Positions 36,732 through 45,912 of a DNA stretch of 64,000 bases are shown here, piece by piece (within the stretch, counting starts at the first letter, position 1; each line of letters opens with the position of its first letter). The translations under genes and the position numbers were made by a program. The stretch lies in assembly GCA_026388185.1 (NCBI GenBank), contig JAPLKG010000017.1, positions 222,081 to 286,080 on the forward strand. The letters are read 5' to 3'. The stretch comes from Candidatus Eisenbacteria bacterium. Lineage in GTDB: Bacteria > Eisenbacteria > RBG-16-71-46 > JAFGJU01. A model generated the notes under the pieces. It did no database searches. It had not been told where the DNA came from and saw nothing but the letters and a program-made list of their open reading frames with translations.

Positions 36732-37553
36732 TCAGATGCGACTCACGACGTCCATTACGATTCGAGCTAGCTTGGGTTCCGCCTCCTCCGCGACCCGGAG
36801 AATCTTTGCTATGTCGGCTGGCTCAAGCTCTTCGGGCACGCACTTGTCGGTAACGACCGAGAGGCACAAAACTCTCATGCCGGAATGAATTGCGACCAGA
36901 TTCTCTGGGACCACGGACATTCCCACCACGTCTGCTCCGGTCATGCGAAGAAATCTATATTCGGCCGCGGTTTCAAGATTGGGACCAGAGACCGCGACGA
37001 GCACGCCCCTGTGAGCCCTGACCTTCTCCCTGTCCGCCGCCTCCTGCGCCAGCCCGATGAGGTCCCCGTCGTAGGCTCGACTCATGTCGGGAAAACGGGG
37101 ACCGAGGTCATCGTCGTTCGTTCCGATGAGAGGATTGTCACCCATGAGGTTTATGTGATCGCGGACGATCACGAAATCGCCGGGTTCATAGTCGGGATTC
37201 ATCGCGCCCACGGCGCTCGAAAGGATCAACACCCTTGCCCCTACTGCCTTCATCACGCGGACGGGGAAGGCCACCTCTTGCATCGTGTAGCCTTCGTAGT
37301 AATGCACTCTGCCCCGCATTGTGACGACGGCCTTGCCCGCAAGCGTCCCGATTACAAGTTCTCCGGCGTGATACTCCACGGTGGAAACCGGGAAGTTTGG
37401 GATATCGGAATACGGAATCGTGACCTCTGCCTGCAAATGGTCCGCAAGCTGTCCCAGTCCCGTTCCCAGGATTATCCCGATTACCGGCGACGTCTTGGCG
37501 TTGGACCTTATGAAAGACGCGGCTTCGTCGATTTTCTTCTTGAGATCGCTCAC
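36732..37553 (-). CDS. Purine nucleoside phosphorylase
   Basis: A ~273-residue enzyme cleaving purine nucleosides to base plus ribose-1-phosphate. I choose GTG 37553 (VSDLKKKIDEAASFI), which has GGAGGGGG upstream; the longer frame to 37712 overlaps the YggU-family gene and adds a non-family leader. Motifs: GIILGTGLGQLAD (phosphate loop), MRGRVHYYEGY, SSAVGAMNP, GPNLETAAEYRFLR and MSVVPENLVA, all of the trimeric PNP/MTAP family. It follows yggU and precedes ileS. Confidence 0.93.
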   Translation of the reverse strand: MSDLKKKIDEAASFIRSNAKTSPVIGIILGTGLGQLADHLQAEVTIPYSDIPNFPVSTVEYHAGELVIGTLAGKAVVTMRGRVHYYEGYTMQEVAFPVRVMKAVGARVLILSSAVGAMNPDYEPGDFVIVRDHINLMGDNPLIGTNDDDLGPRFPDMSRAYDGDLIGLAQEAADREKVRAHRGVLVAVSGPNLETAAEYRFLRMTGADVVGMSVVPENLVAIHSGMRVLCLSVVTDKCVPEELEPADIAKILRVAEEAEPKLARIVMDVVSRI

Positions 37554-37582
37554 CAAGTCTGGACACCCCCTCCAATTGCAGT

Positions 37583-37969
37583 TCACGAATCTGGCAGCCC
37601 GCCCGACTCGAGCGCGCGTGCAACGAGTTCTGCCGCCTCCGCTTCGCTCATCCCCCGGATGGCCACGCTCTTGTGTCTTGACGTCAGCCCTCTCACGATC
37701 TTCACTGAGCACTCGGGTAGCTCAAAGACTCGACATAGCAGCTTCGTGAGTTCCACGTTCGCCCTTCCCTCTACGGGAGGAGCCTTGAGTCGTACGCTCA
37801 CGCTTCCGTCGGCCATCAGAGCCTTGACTTCCGTTCTTGAAGCGCCGGGCTGAACCCTGACTTTCAACAGGCAACTCTTCCTTTCGGCGGTTTTCTTCTG
37901 CCTGTTCCCCTCTCCCACGGTTTGTCTCGTTGTCTTATCGCGTTCGCTCTTGTCCTTTTTCCTGCTCAC
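37583..37969 (-). CDS. yggU: YggU/DUF167-family protein
   Basis: A 128-residue protein. A basic N-terminal tail of ~30 residues precedes the DUF167 domain: LLKVRVQPGASRTEV, RLKAPPVEGRANVEL and VRGLTSRHKSVAI. Function is unknown. The family is often found, as here, beside yggS and divIVA-like genes in a cell-division-associated cluster. Confidence 0.9.
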   Translation of the reverse strand: MSRKKDKSERDKTTRQTVGEGNRQKKTAERKSCLLKVRVQPGASRTEVKALMADGSVSVRLKAPPVEGRANVELTKLLCRVFELPECSVKIVRGLTSRHKSVAIRGMSEAEAAELVARALESGGLPDS

Positions 37970-37983
37970 GTTTTCTTATCCAG

Positions 37984-38637
37984 CTAGTCTCCCCCGGTTG
38001 TGCGGACTTCCACGTACGGGACGCCCTCCGGCTCGGCATCGTGCTCCCCCGGCTCAGCGGAGCCTCGCCCTTCGTCCGATTCAGACGCGGCGCCCGTTCT
38101 GGCTTCTTCAAGATCCAACCGAAGGGCTCGCTGAGACTCCGAGAGCTTCGAGATGGCTTCTTCCTGTTCCTCCATGTCCACGGAATGAAATCTCAATATC
38201 TTGAGTTGGGTCTCCACGAGAGAGCGAAGTCGGGCAACGTAGATGTCCTTCTGGTTCTTCAGGTCCACGATTTCCCTTCTGAGCTCGCCGGCGCGGCGAG
38301 AAGCATCGTCGAGTATTCTATCCGCTTTGAGCTCCGCATCCCTCAGAATAAGCTCGGCCTCTTTCCTGGAGTTTTCTCTCGACTCGCTACTCACCCGTTC
38401 GGCAGTCAGGAGCGTGTCTCGAAGGGCCGTCTCCACCCTCTTGTATTCGTCCACCTGCGCCTCGAGTGCTGTCACCTGCTGCTCCAGATCTCTCTCCTTG
38501 TTGACCACCTGTTCCAGCTCGTCAGCCACAATGCCCAGAAAAATGCGCACCTCCTCGGCGTCTGCCCCCCGCACAACTTTCTTGAACTGTTGGTTGCGAA
38601 TGTCAACCGGTGCGATTCTCAAAATATCCACCTCCAT
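37984..38637 (-). CDS. divIVA: DivIVA-family coiled-coil protein
   Basis: A 217-residue protein. Residues ~7-50 match the DivIVA membrane-binding domain (APVDIRNQQFKKVVRGADAEEVRIFLGIVADELE), and residues ~40-180 are long coiled coil. DivIVA proteins mark curved membrane and recruit division or growth machinery; they are best known in Gram-positives but occur in several candidate phyla. It lies between yggS and yggU, the same neighbourhood as in Firmicutes division clusters. Confidence 0.88.
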   Translation of the reverse strand: MEVDILRIAPVDIRNQQFKKVVRGADAEEVRIFLGIVADELEQVVNKERDLEQQVTALEAQVDEYKRVETALRDTLLTAERVSSESRENSRKEAELILRDAELKADRILDDASRRAGELRREIVDLKNQKDIYVARLRSLVETQLKILRFHSVDMEEQEEAISKLSESQRALRLDLEEARTGAASESDEGRGSAEPGEHDAEPEGVPYVEVRTTGGD

Positions 38638-38670
38638 GCCTGGTCCGTGAGCAATAGAACACTCGCGTCT

Positions 38671-39366
38671 CTACCGTCTCTCTCCAAAAACCGCAGTACC
38701 CACCCTAATCACGGTCGCCCCTTCCTCTATTGCGACCTCGAAATCTCCACTCATTCCCATAGAAAGGACACTCATGTCAACGTTCGGAAAGCCGAGGCTC
38801 GAAATCTTCTCGCCGAGTCTTCTCAACAGAACAAAAGCGCCTCTCGCGTCGTCGGGTTGCTCGGCAAGCGGGCCCACCGTCATGAGTCCCCTCACGCGGA
38901 TACCTTCGAGCACACACATTTGCTCCACGTGACCGGCGAGCTCATCCGGATCGAATCCGTACTTTGTCGCTTCGCCGGAAGTATTGACTTCGAGAAGCAC
39001 GTCCGCGGTCCGCCCGGTTGCCGCGGCCCTATCACTTATGGCGCCGCCCAGTCTCACACTGTCGACAGACTGAATTACGTCGAAAATCTCCAGGGCACGC
39101 TTCACCTTGTTGGTCTGAAGATGCCCGACCATGTGCCACGTGACCTTCCTGCCGATTCTGTCGAACTTGGGCGAAGCCTCCTGGACTCTGTTCTCGCCCA
39201 CGTGCTTTACACCGAGTTCTATTGCTTTTTCGACAACCTCGACCGGAATGGTCTTGGCGACTGCCACGACGGTTACTTCTGCCGGATTCCTTCCGGCCCT
39301 CGCTGCGGCAGATTCCACTCTCTCGGCCAGACAATCGAGTCTCGCTCTGATTTCAGATTCCGCCAT
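38671..39366 (-). CDS. yggS: PLP homeostasis protein (YggS/PLPBP family)
   Basis: A 231-residue fold-III pyridoxal-phosphate-binding protein with a role in B6 and amino-acid homeostasis. The cofactor lysine is in VAVAKTIPVE (~36). GVKHVGENRVQEASPKF, WHMVGHLQTNKVK, EVNTSGEATKYGF and LSMGMSGDFEVAIEEGAT follow in family order. It is first in the long minus-strand operon and has a credible promoter upstream. Confidence 0.95.
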   Translation of the reverse strand: MAESEIRARLDCLAERVESAAARAGRNPAEVTVVAVAKTIPVEVVEKAIELGVKHVGENRVQEASPKFDRIGRKVTWHMVGHLQTNKVKRALEIFDVIQSVDSVRLGGAISDRAAATGRTADVLLEVNTSGEATKYGFDPDELAGHVEQMCVLEGIRVRGLMTVGPLAEQPDDARGAFVLLRRLGEKISSLGFPNVDMSVLSMGMSGDFEVAIEEGATVIRVGTAVFGERR

Positions 39367-39401
39367 ATTATTCTGAAAATCCTCATTCCTGTAAACTATT
39401 T

Positions 39402-39430
39402 AATATAGCCGCCGGCACGCTTGCGCGCAA
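39402..39430 (-). promoter_or_regulatory. Candidate promoter of the yggS-larE operon
   Basis: Minus strand TTGCGC, a 17-base spacer and TATATT, about 35 bases before the yggS ATG. The -35 lies inside the perfect palindrome TTGCGCGCAA (39421-39430), which may be an operator. A similar -35 (TTGCGC) precedes the tRNA-Leu gene. Confidence 0.5.
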
Positions 39431-39522
39431 TAGAGAAAACGGAGTGGCGTTCCATCAACCGGTGCTGCAGGTTCCCCGTCCCGGACTTGCAGATAGTATG
39501 AGGTGAATGCGGCGCTTTGCAG

Positions 39523-41217
39523 CTACGCGTTTGCGGCTTCCCAATCGCGGATCACGGTTATCGCGTCCTCGGAAGTATGGGCGAGCCTCAGGCTGTGAAG
39601 AAGATGTCTGCTTTGAGCCGCCCGACTGGAAACGCCCAAGACTTGAACTTGCGCCTCGGGGGTCTCGGCCGGAGAGAGTATCAGGAACACTACGTCTACG
39701 GGCTTCTCCGTGACCACGTCTGAAACGCCCTTTTTCGTCAATCCGAGTGCCACCACCGGAGTGCTCAGGCCTTTCACGCGCACGTGCGGGAAGGCGACAC
39801 CTTCGTTGAGAAAAGTCGAACCCTGCTCTTCACGTTTCAATACGTCGGCAAACAGTACCCCGGCGTCTCCCGTGCCGGCGTCTTTCCAGACACTGTCCCA
39901 GACACTCCCCGCGAGCGTTCTGAGAACCACTTCTTTCGTGACAGGTTGATCCCAGATGACGACGCGTCGGGGCGACAGGAGCCCGGTCAGTGTCGACTGT
40001 TTCCTCGCCTGCGCCTCGGCCGCGGGTGCTCTCTTCTCGGGCGTCATTCCTTCCGGAACGTCGATCGCGGGCTGGCCGCCGGGTGCTTCCTCTTCACGGG
40101 TATCAAGAACAATGACAGTGACTCCTCTTGCGCCCTTCATAAGATTCCCGGCCACGTCCCTGTTCTTGCCCAGTCTTCTCCAGAAGGGCTTGGGAATCGG
40201 CCTCCCTACAATGATGTGGCCGACGCGATATTCCTTGGCGAACCTGAGAACGGTGTCTGCGACGTCCTCTCCCTTGTACGTGAAAACCATCGCGCCCAGC
40301 TGTTTCGCCAGAGTCAACGTGTCGGAGAGAAGGCGCTGGGTCCGAGCATCGATGGCGGTGGCGGCCTCTGAGGGGGTCTGAACGTAGACCGCGTACCAAT
40401 TTCGGTTCAGTTTTCCCGCGAGACGCGAAGCATAGCGCAGCAGTTTCTCGGAGTTCGGACCGCGCGAACTCAGACAGACCATCACCTGGTCCGGAGTGGC
40501 GGCACTTCCGTCTTCCAGGATCTCACGCCTTCTCAAATCAATCTGTGAGGCGAGTTCTCTCAGTGTGAGTTCGCGGAGTTTCTCCAGATTCGAAATCTTG
40601 AAGAAATTGACTAGAGCGGCCTCGATACGCTCCTGAGGATAGATTTTCCCCGCCGCCAAACGCTTCTGCAAATCCTCGGTGCTCAGATCCACGTCAACGA
40701 TCTGGTCGGCTTCGGCCAGCACGGAATCGGGAAGGCGCTCGCGCACCTTCACTCCCACTGCCTTCTCTACGGTGTCGTAAAGGCTTTCCAGATGCTGGAC
40801 GTTCATTGTCGTGACGACGTGTATTCCGGCAGCGAGAACGTCCTGGACGTCCTCGTATCTCTTGGTGTTCCTGCCACCGGGAACGTTGGTGTGAGCCAGT
40901 TCATCGATGAGAGCCACTTGAGGCTTGCGGGCCAGGATTGCATCCGCGTCCATCTCTTCCACCGGAACGCCGCGATACTCTTGGCTGCGTCTTGGAACGA
41001 TCTCCAGCCCCTCGGCAAGCTTGGCAATCTCGACTCGACCGTGTGTTTCGAGTAACCCTATCACCACGTCGATCCCTTCCTGCTTGAGTCGATGACCCTC
41101 CTGGAGCATCTGATAGGTCTTTCCCACTCCTGCACAATACCCCAGGTAAACCTTCAGTCGTCCGCGCTGGGAACTGCGGATCATTCTGAGAAATACGTCT
41201 GCCCTGTTCTCAACCAT
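39523..41217 (-). CDS. KdpD sensor domain fused to UspA and PTS EIIA domains (no kinase)
   Basis: A 564-residue cytoplasmic fusion. Residues ~18-230 are the KdpD N-terminal domain, with Walker A GYCAGVGKT (26-34) and ALIDELAHTNVPGGRN. Residues ~245-375 are the universal-stress-protein-like part. After a linker, residues ~415-564 form a PTS EIIA domain with a candidate phosphorylation site at His478 (EGVAFPHVR). The transmembrane, GAF and histidine-kinase parts of full KdpD are absent. It is last in the kdp operon. Standalone KdpD N-domains are known; the EIIA fusion mirrors the EIIA-Ntr/KdpD interaction described in E. coli. It presumably modulates Kdp control or activity. Confidence 0.9.
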   Translation of the reverse strand: MVENRADVFLRMIRSSQRGRLKVYLGYCAGVGKTYQMLQEGHRLKQEGIDVVIGLLETHGRVEIAKLAEGLEIVPRRSQEYRGVPVEEMDADAILARKPQVALIDELAHTNVPGGRNTKRYEDVQDVLAAGIHVVTTMNVQHLESLYDTVEKAVGVKVRERLPDSVLAEADQIVDVDLSTEDLQKRLAAGKIYPQERIEAALVNFFKISNLEKLRELTLRELASQIDLRRREILEDGSAATPDQVMVCLSSRGPNSEKLLRYASRLAGKLNRNWYAVYVQTPSEAATAIDARTQRLLSDTLTLAKQLGAMVFTYKGEDVADTVLRFAKEYRVGHIIVGRPIPKPFWRRLGKNRDVAGNLMKGARGVTVIVLDTREEEAPGGQPAIDVPEGMTPEKRAPAAEAQARKQSTLTGLLSPRRVVIWDQPVTKEVVLRTLAGSVWDSVWKDAGTGDAGVLFADVLKREEQGSTFLNEGVAFPHVRVKGLSTPVVALGLTKKGVSDVVTEKPVDVVFLILSPAETPEAQVQVLGVSSRAAQSRHLLHSLRLAHTSEDAITVIRDWEAANA

Positions 41218-41244
41218 GGTTCACCATATCCAATCATTGCCGGT

Positions 41245-41321
41245 CATTCCCGAACATGTTCGATGTTTCCCGCGCATTCCCGATCATACTCCATCACGTT
41301 TGAGCATTTCCGAACACGTTC
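41245..41321. repeat. 30-bp-period palindrome array in the kdpC-kdpD-like gap
   Basis: Three related 17-base units begin at 41245, 41275 and 41305, exactly 30 bases apart: CATTCCCGAACATGTTC, CATTCCCGATCATACTC, CATTTCCGAACACGTTC. Each centres on a 10-bp dyad GAAC-N2-GTTC, perfect in the first, near-perfect in the third and degenerate in the second. The array fills the 139-base gap between kdpC and the kdpD-like gene. Three-helical-turn spacing suits cooperative protein binding, but an mRNA role is possible. Confidence 0.65.
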
Positions 41322-41356
41322 AGTCCACCGCGCTCCGGAGCGGCACGATCACGACT

Positions 41357-41947
41357 CTATTTCGACGCCCCATCCAGGGCCAGGTTCAGCATGAGAACGT
41401 TCACTCGGGGTTCGCCGAGGATTCCGAGATCACGACCTTGGATGTGCGCTTCGATCTGCTCGCGAATCGTTCTCTCGCTCAATCGCCGGGCTCTCGCCAC
41501 ACGGGGTGCCTGCAGCAAGGCATTCCTCAGACTGATGTGAGGATCCAGGCCGCTGGCCGATGAGGTCACGGCGTCGGCGGGCACCAGAATATCAGAAGAA
41601 AGACTGTTTTCCCTTCGATATTCCACGACGCGTCGGCCGACGGCGTCAATCAGCTTTCCTGACGTGGGGCCAAGATTGCTGCCGCCGGAACTGCAGGCGT
41701 CGTATCCCCGGCCTGCTGCCGAGGGGCGAGGGTGAAAGTACTTACCATCGGTAAACTCTTGCCCGATCAGGCTTGACCCCAGGATCGTTCCGCCACGCGC
41801 GACGAACGAACCGTTCGCCCTGGCCGGGAAGAGCCCCTGAGCAACAATCCATATTGACAGCGGATACACCCCGCACAAAATCGTGGCCAAACATAACGTT
41901 GCCACGAGTGAGATACGGATTTCTGTGATTAGATTCTTCACGGACAC
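41357..41947 (-). CDS. kdpC: Potassium-transporting ATPase subunit C
   Basis: A 196-residue KdpC, the single-span periplasmic subunit that helps the KdpFABC complex bind potassium tightly. It has a membrane helix at ~residues 10-35, then the conserved GSSLIGQEF, YFHPRPSAAG and ASGLDPHIS motifs, ending in the RVNVLMLNLALD tail. It follows kdpB by 15 bases. Confidence 0.97.
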   Translation of the reverse strand: MSVKNLITEIRISLVATLCLATILCGVYPLSIWIVAQGLFPARANGSFVARGGTILGSSLIGQEFTDGKYFHPRPSAAGRGYDACSSGGSNLGPTSGKLIDAVGRRVVEYRRENSLSSDILVPADAVTSSASGLDPHISLRNALLQAPRVARARRLSERTIREQIEAHIQGRDLGILGEPRVNVLMLNLALDGASK

Positions 41948-41962
41948 AAGTCTTCTTCCTTC

Positions 41963-43984
41963 CTACACCAGATGAAGCGCATTGACAATCGTGTCTATCA
42001 GCTTGATGCCCGGGAACGGCACGATCAGGCCGCCAAGACCGTAAATAAAGAGATTGCGTCTGAGTAACGCGGACGCACCCAGGGGCCTGAATTTCACCCC
42101 TCGCAGAGCCAAGGGAACCAGCGCAAGGATAATGAGCGCGTTGAAGATGACGGCGCTCAGGATGGCACTCGCAGGCGAACGGAGTCCCATGATATTCAGA
42201 GGGGCGATGCCTGGGAACACGCTTACCAGCATTGCAGGGATGATGGCGAAGTACTTGGCCACGTCGTTGGCAATGCTGAACGTTGTGAGCGCCCCTCTCG
42301 TGATGAGCATCTGCTTGCCGACCTCCACAACTTCTATCAGCTTGGTGGGACTGGAGTCGAGGTCCACCATGTTTCCTGCTTCCTTGGCCGCCTGTGTTCC
42401 CGTGTTCATGGCCACTCCGACGTCGGCCTGGGCGAGGGCCGGCGCGTCGTTTGTGCCGTCACCGGTCATGGCCACAAGGTGACCGGCCGCCTGCTCCTTT
42501 CGAATCAGCGCCAGCTTGTCCTCAGGTTTCGCCTCCGCGATGAAATCATCCACGCCTGCTTCTCTCGCTATCGCTGCCGCCGTCAGCCGATTGTCGCCGG
42601 TTATCATCACGGTTTTGATACCCATCGCCCTGAATCTCTCAAAACGATCCTTGAGCCCTCCCTTCACAATGTCCTTCAGATGAACGGCGCCCAGAACCTT
42701 GGCTTCGTCGGCGACCAACAACGGCGTTCCGCCCGAAAATGAGATTGAATCCACCGCGTCGTGGACCTCGACGGGAAAATCGGTCCCGACGAAGTCTCGT
42801 ATTGCGTCGGGCGCGCCTTTTCGGATGTGCCTGCCGTCAAAGTCCACCCCGCTCATCCTCGTCTGCGCGGAGAAAGCGATGAATCTGGCGTGCGGCATCT
42901 CCGACATTGAGCGCCCTCTGAGACCATATTTCTTCGCCAGAACAACGATGCTTCTGCCTTCTGGCGTCTCGTCGGCCAAGGATGCAAGTTGCGCCGCACT
43001 TGCCAGCTCCTCGACCTTCACTCCCGGCGCCGGGAGAAACTCTGCTGCCTGACGATCTCCCAGCGTGATCGTGCCCGTTTTGTCCAAGAGGAGAACGTCC
43101 ACGTCTCCCGCCGCTTCAACGGCGCGGCCGCTCATGGCCAGCACGTTCTTCTGAACCATGCGGTCGATCCCCGCGATCCCGATGGCGCTGAGCAGACCAC
43201 CGATCGTGGTGGGGATGAGGCACACCAGCAATGCCACCAATACTGTGATGGAAAAAGGCGTGCCCGAGTAAAGCCCGAAGGGTTTGAGGGTGACGATGAC
43301 GACGAGGAAAATGATCGTCAGCGCCGAGAGAAGAATGGTCAGGGCGATTTCGTTCGGCGTCTTCTGACGTCGTGCACCTTCGACCAGACTGATCATGCGG
43401 TCCAAAAAACTCTCGCCGGGGTTCGCCGTGACGCGGACCTTGATCCGGTCGGACAGAACGCGCGTGCCGCCCGTGACTGCACTCCGGTCGCCGCCCGCCT
43501 CACGAATGACGGGAGCGGATTCACCCGTTATGGCCGACTCGTCCACGGTGGCCAGACCTTCGATGACTTCACCGTCGGCGGGTATGAGCTCGCCTGCCGA
43601 AACAATGACGAGATCGTTTTTTCGCAGCCGCTCGGCCTGCGCTCTCTCAACCGTGCCGTCGGTCCTCAAACGGTTTGCCACAGTCTGAGTGCGCGTCCGC
43701 CGGAGGGCCCTGGCCTGGGCCTTCCCCCTTCCCTCGGCCATGGCTTCCGCGAAGTTGGCAAAGAGGACCGTGAACCACAGCCAGATAGTCACTTGTGCGA
43801 CAAAGCCGAACGGCTCGTTTCGTGACCTGAAGAGAAGCCCGAGGGTAGTGATGGCGGCTCCCACTTCCGTCACGAAAATGACCGGGTTCTTGAGCAGCCA
43901 GACCGGGTTCAGTTTTTTGCACGCATCCACGATGGCCTGCCCAACTATTTGGTGGTCAAAGAAAGGAAGAGCTTTGACTGCCAA
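41963..43984 (-). CDS. kdpB: Potassium-transporting ATPase ATP-binding subunit B
   Basis: A 673-residue P-type ATPase, the energy-coupling subunit of KdpFABC. Landmarks are the actuator TGES (AITGESAPV), the phosphorylation site [13 protein letters not shown], and the hinge motifs [10 protein letters not shown] and [23 protein letters not shown]. The membrane [15 protein letters not shown] segment is typical of KdpB. It follows kdpA by 27 bases. Full length, no broken motif. Confidence 0.98.
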   Translation of the reverse strand: MAVKALPFFDHQIVGQAIVDACKKLNPVWLLKNPVIFVTEVGAAITTLGLLFRSRNEPFGFVAQVTIWLWFTVLFANFAEAMAEGRGKAQARALRRTRTQTVANRLRTDGTVERAQAERLRKNDLVIVSAGELIPADGEVIEGLATVDESAITGESAPVIREAGGDRSAVTGGTRVLSDRIKVRVTANPGESFLDRMISLVEGARRQKTPNEIALTILLSALTIIFLVVIVTLKPFGLYSGTPFSITVLVALLVCLIPTTIGGLLSAIGIAGIDRMVQKNVLAMSGRAVEAAGDVDVLLLDKTGTITLGDRQAAEFLPAPGVKVEELASAAQLASLADETPEGRSIVVLAKKYGLRGRSMSEMPHARFIAFSAQTRMSGVDFDGRHIRKGAPDAIRDFVGTDFPVEVHDAVDSISFSGGTPLLVADEAKVLGAVHLKDIVKGGLKDRFERFRAMGIKTVMITGDNRLTAAAIAREAGVDDFIAEAKPEDKLALIRKEQAAGHLVAMTGDGTNDAPALAQADVGVAMNTGTQAAKEAGNMVDLDSSPTKLIEVVEVGKQMLITRGALTTFSIANDVAKYFAIIPAMLVSVFPGIAPLNIMGLRSPASAILSAVIFNALIILALVPLALRGVKFRPLGASALLRRNLFIYGLGGLIVPFPGIKLIDTIVNALHLV

Positions 43985-44011
43985 GATCTTCTACTCCTTC
44001 AGTCCACTTTT

Positions 44012-45727
44012 TCAGTAGAGCGCGCCTGATCCCGTCATTAGAAAATGCTCGACTACCGGGCCGAGGGCGAGAACAGGCAAGAAGGTGAGCGCTCCGACGA
44101 TCAGGACCGTACCTACCAGCACGACGGTGAACGTCAAGCCCCACACTGGGAAGCTGCCTCCGGTTGCTGCAATCAGCTTCTTTCTCCCCAGGCTTCCGGC
44201 CAGACCCAACACCGGGACGATCATGGCGAAACGTCCGAGAAGCATGGCCAGCCCCAGGGTTGTGTTGTACCAACAAGTGTTGCCGCTCAAACCGGCGAAG
44301 GCGCTCCCGTTGTTTCCGGTGGTCGACGAGTACGCATAGAGCATTTCGGCTAGACCGTGTGGCCCGGTGTTGTTCAGGCCGGCAATGCCCCACCGACTTG
44401 CGGCGGCCCATGCCGCGAAACCCAGGATACTGAAGATCAATATCAGCACGGTGAGAGCGGCGAGCTTGACGTCGCGAGCCTCGATCTTCTTACCCAGGTA
44501 CTCCGGTGTTCGCCCGACCATGAGCCCCGTCAGGAACACGGCGAGCACCACAAAGACGAGCATTCCATAGAGTCCGGAGCCGACTCCCCCGAAAACCACC
44601 TCACCAAGTTGGATGTTAAACAGCGGGATCATCCCACCCAACGGCGTGAAGGAATCATGCATCGCGTTGACCGCTCCACACGAGGCGTCCGTGGTGATGG
44701 TGGCGAACAGGGCGGAGTTGAAAACCCCGAACCGAACTTCCTTCCCTTCCATGTTTCCGTCAGCGGGATTTACCCCAAGCGCGTGCAGTCTGGGATTGCC
44801 CGCGCTCTCGGCCCACCAACAGACCAGCAAGGCTGAGAGAAAAAGAAACAACATGGCACCCCACACGGCCCAACCATGTTTCTGATTTCTTACCGTTCGC
44901 CCAAGATAGTAGGTGAGGCCGCTCGGGATGAGAAAGATGGAGAGCATCTGTACGAAGTTCGACAGAGGGGTCGGGTTCTCGTAAGGGTGTGAGGCGTTCG
45001 CGTTGAAAAAACCGCCTCCGTTCGTTCCCAGCATCTTGATCGCCACTTGCGACGCGACAGGACCCTGGGGGACGAGTTGGGTTGACGATTCGACGAGTTC
45101 TGCCCCGGCATAGGGCTTAAAGTTCTGGATCACACCTTGCGATACCAGGAAGACGGCCAACACAACACAAATCGGAAGTAGCAGGTAGAGATTCACGCGC
45201 ACGACATCGACCCAGAAATTCCCGATGGTCTTCGCCGAATGCCGGGCGATGCCGCGCACGAACGCCGCAGCCACGACGATGCCCACGGCCGCCGAAACGA
45301 AGTTGTGGAAGACGAGACTCACCATCTGCGAGAAGTAGGACAGGGTGGACTCACCCGCGTAGTTCTGCCAATTAGTGTTGGTAGTGAAGCTGACCGCCGT
45401 ATTGAACGCCAAGTCTTCCTTGACGGGGCCGAAACCCTGCGGGTTGAGCGGCAGGAGATGCTGAAGTCTGAGGATGGCGTACGTGAACAGTAGCCCGATC
45501 AGACTGAATGCAAGCAGAGACAGAGTGTACTGCTTCCAATCCTGCTCCTTTTTCGAGTCCACACCGAAGAGGCGGTACAACGATCGCTCGACCGGCCCCA
45601 GGACCGGATCAAGAAGGGTCTTTCCCTCGGCGTCCAGGACACGAACCAAGTGGAGGCCCATCGGTTTGGTCAAGGCCAGAAGGACCAGGACGTAGATAGT
45701 CAGTTGAATCCATCCAATGAGGTCCAT
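44012..45727 (-). CDS. kdpA: Potassium-transporting ATPase potassium-binding subunit A
   Basis: A 571-residue channel-like subunit of KdpFABC related to SKT transporters. Selectivity-filter loops are visible, including TNTNWQNYAGE, KMLGTNGGGFFNANASHPYENP, TTDASCGAVNAMHDSFTPLGG and SSTTGNNGSAFAGL. It follows kdpF by 14 bases. Complete. Confidence 0.98.
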   Translation of the reverse strand: MDLIGWIQLTIYVLVLLALTKPMGLHLVRVLDAEGKTLLDPVLGPVERSLYRLFGVDSKKEQDWKQYTLSLLAFSLIGLLFTYAILRLQHLLPLNPQGFGPVKEDLAFNTAVSFTTNTNWQNYAGESTLSYFSQMVSLVFHNFVSAAVGIVVAAAFVRGIARHSAKTIGNFWVDVVRVNLYLLLPICVVLAVFLVSQGVIQNFKPYAGAELVESSTQLVPQGPVASQVAIKMLGTNGGGFFNANASHPYENPTPLSNFVQMLSIFLIPSGLTYYLGRTVRNQKHGWAVWGAMLFLFLSALLVCWWAESAGNPRLHALGVNPADGNMEGKEVRFGVFNSALFATITTDASCGAVNAMHDSFTPLGGMIPLFNIQLGEVVFGGVGSGLYGMLVFVVLAVFLTGLMVGRTPEYLGKKIEARDVKLAALTVLILIFSILGFAAWAAASRWGIAGLNNTGPHGLAEMLYAYSSTTGNNGSAFAGLSGNTCWYNTTLGLAMLLGRFAMIVPVLGLAGSLGRKKLIAATGGSFPVWGLTFTVVLVGTVLIVGALTFLPVLALGPVVEHFLMTGSGALY

Positions 45728-45741
45728 GGACCCTTTCCCCG

Positions 45742-45825
45742 TCAGAATACCTCGGGTCGGAGGATCGTGATGAGCAAGTACGCGATCAAGACAAATCCTA
45801 CGAGGATCCCCAGAAAGTCAGCCAT
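45742..45825 (-). CDS. kdpF: KdpF small membrane subunit
   Basis: A 27-residue peptide between the upstream small ORF and kdpA. It is one hydrophobic helix ending in YLLITILRPEVF, matching the KdpF pattern YLlyaLlrPErF. KdpF is the lipid-like stabiliser of the KdpFABC complex. Confidence 0.92.
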   Translation of the reverse strand: MADFLGILVGFVLIAYLLITILRPEVF

Positions 45826-45828
45826 TGC

Positions 45829-45912
45829 TCAAAGCCTTTCACACGCGCGCGCGTAAAGAAAGCAGAGGCCGAAGAAAACGATGGAGATCAAGATGTAAGC
45901 AAGATCCGTCAA
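45829..45912 (-). CDS. 27-residue membrane peptide upstream of kdpF
   Basis: A small frame starting at TTG 45912 in a TTGA overlap with the histidine-kinase stop, with GGAGAG six bases before it, and ending 3 bases before kdpF. The peptide is one hydrophobic helix (LAYILISIVFFGLCFLY) with a charged end LYARACERL. I have an impression of similar peptides before kdpF in other Gram-negatives, but could not check. The tight coupling on both sides argues that it is translated. It may be a second accessory helix of the Kdp complex. Confidence 0.7.
   Translation of the reverse strand: MTDLAYILISIVFFGLCFLYARACERL

Noticed and set aside
37930..39408. 492-codon plus-strand frame
   Set aside because: Antisense of divIVA and yggS, both well-supported genes.
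41245..41321. LexA/SOS box (GAAC...GTTC)
   Set aside because: The half-sites are separated by 2 bases, while the Gram-positive-type box GAAC-N4-GTTC needs 4, and no SOS gene is adjacent.
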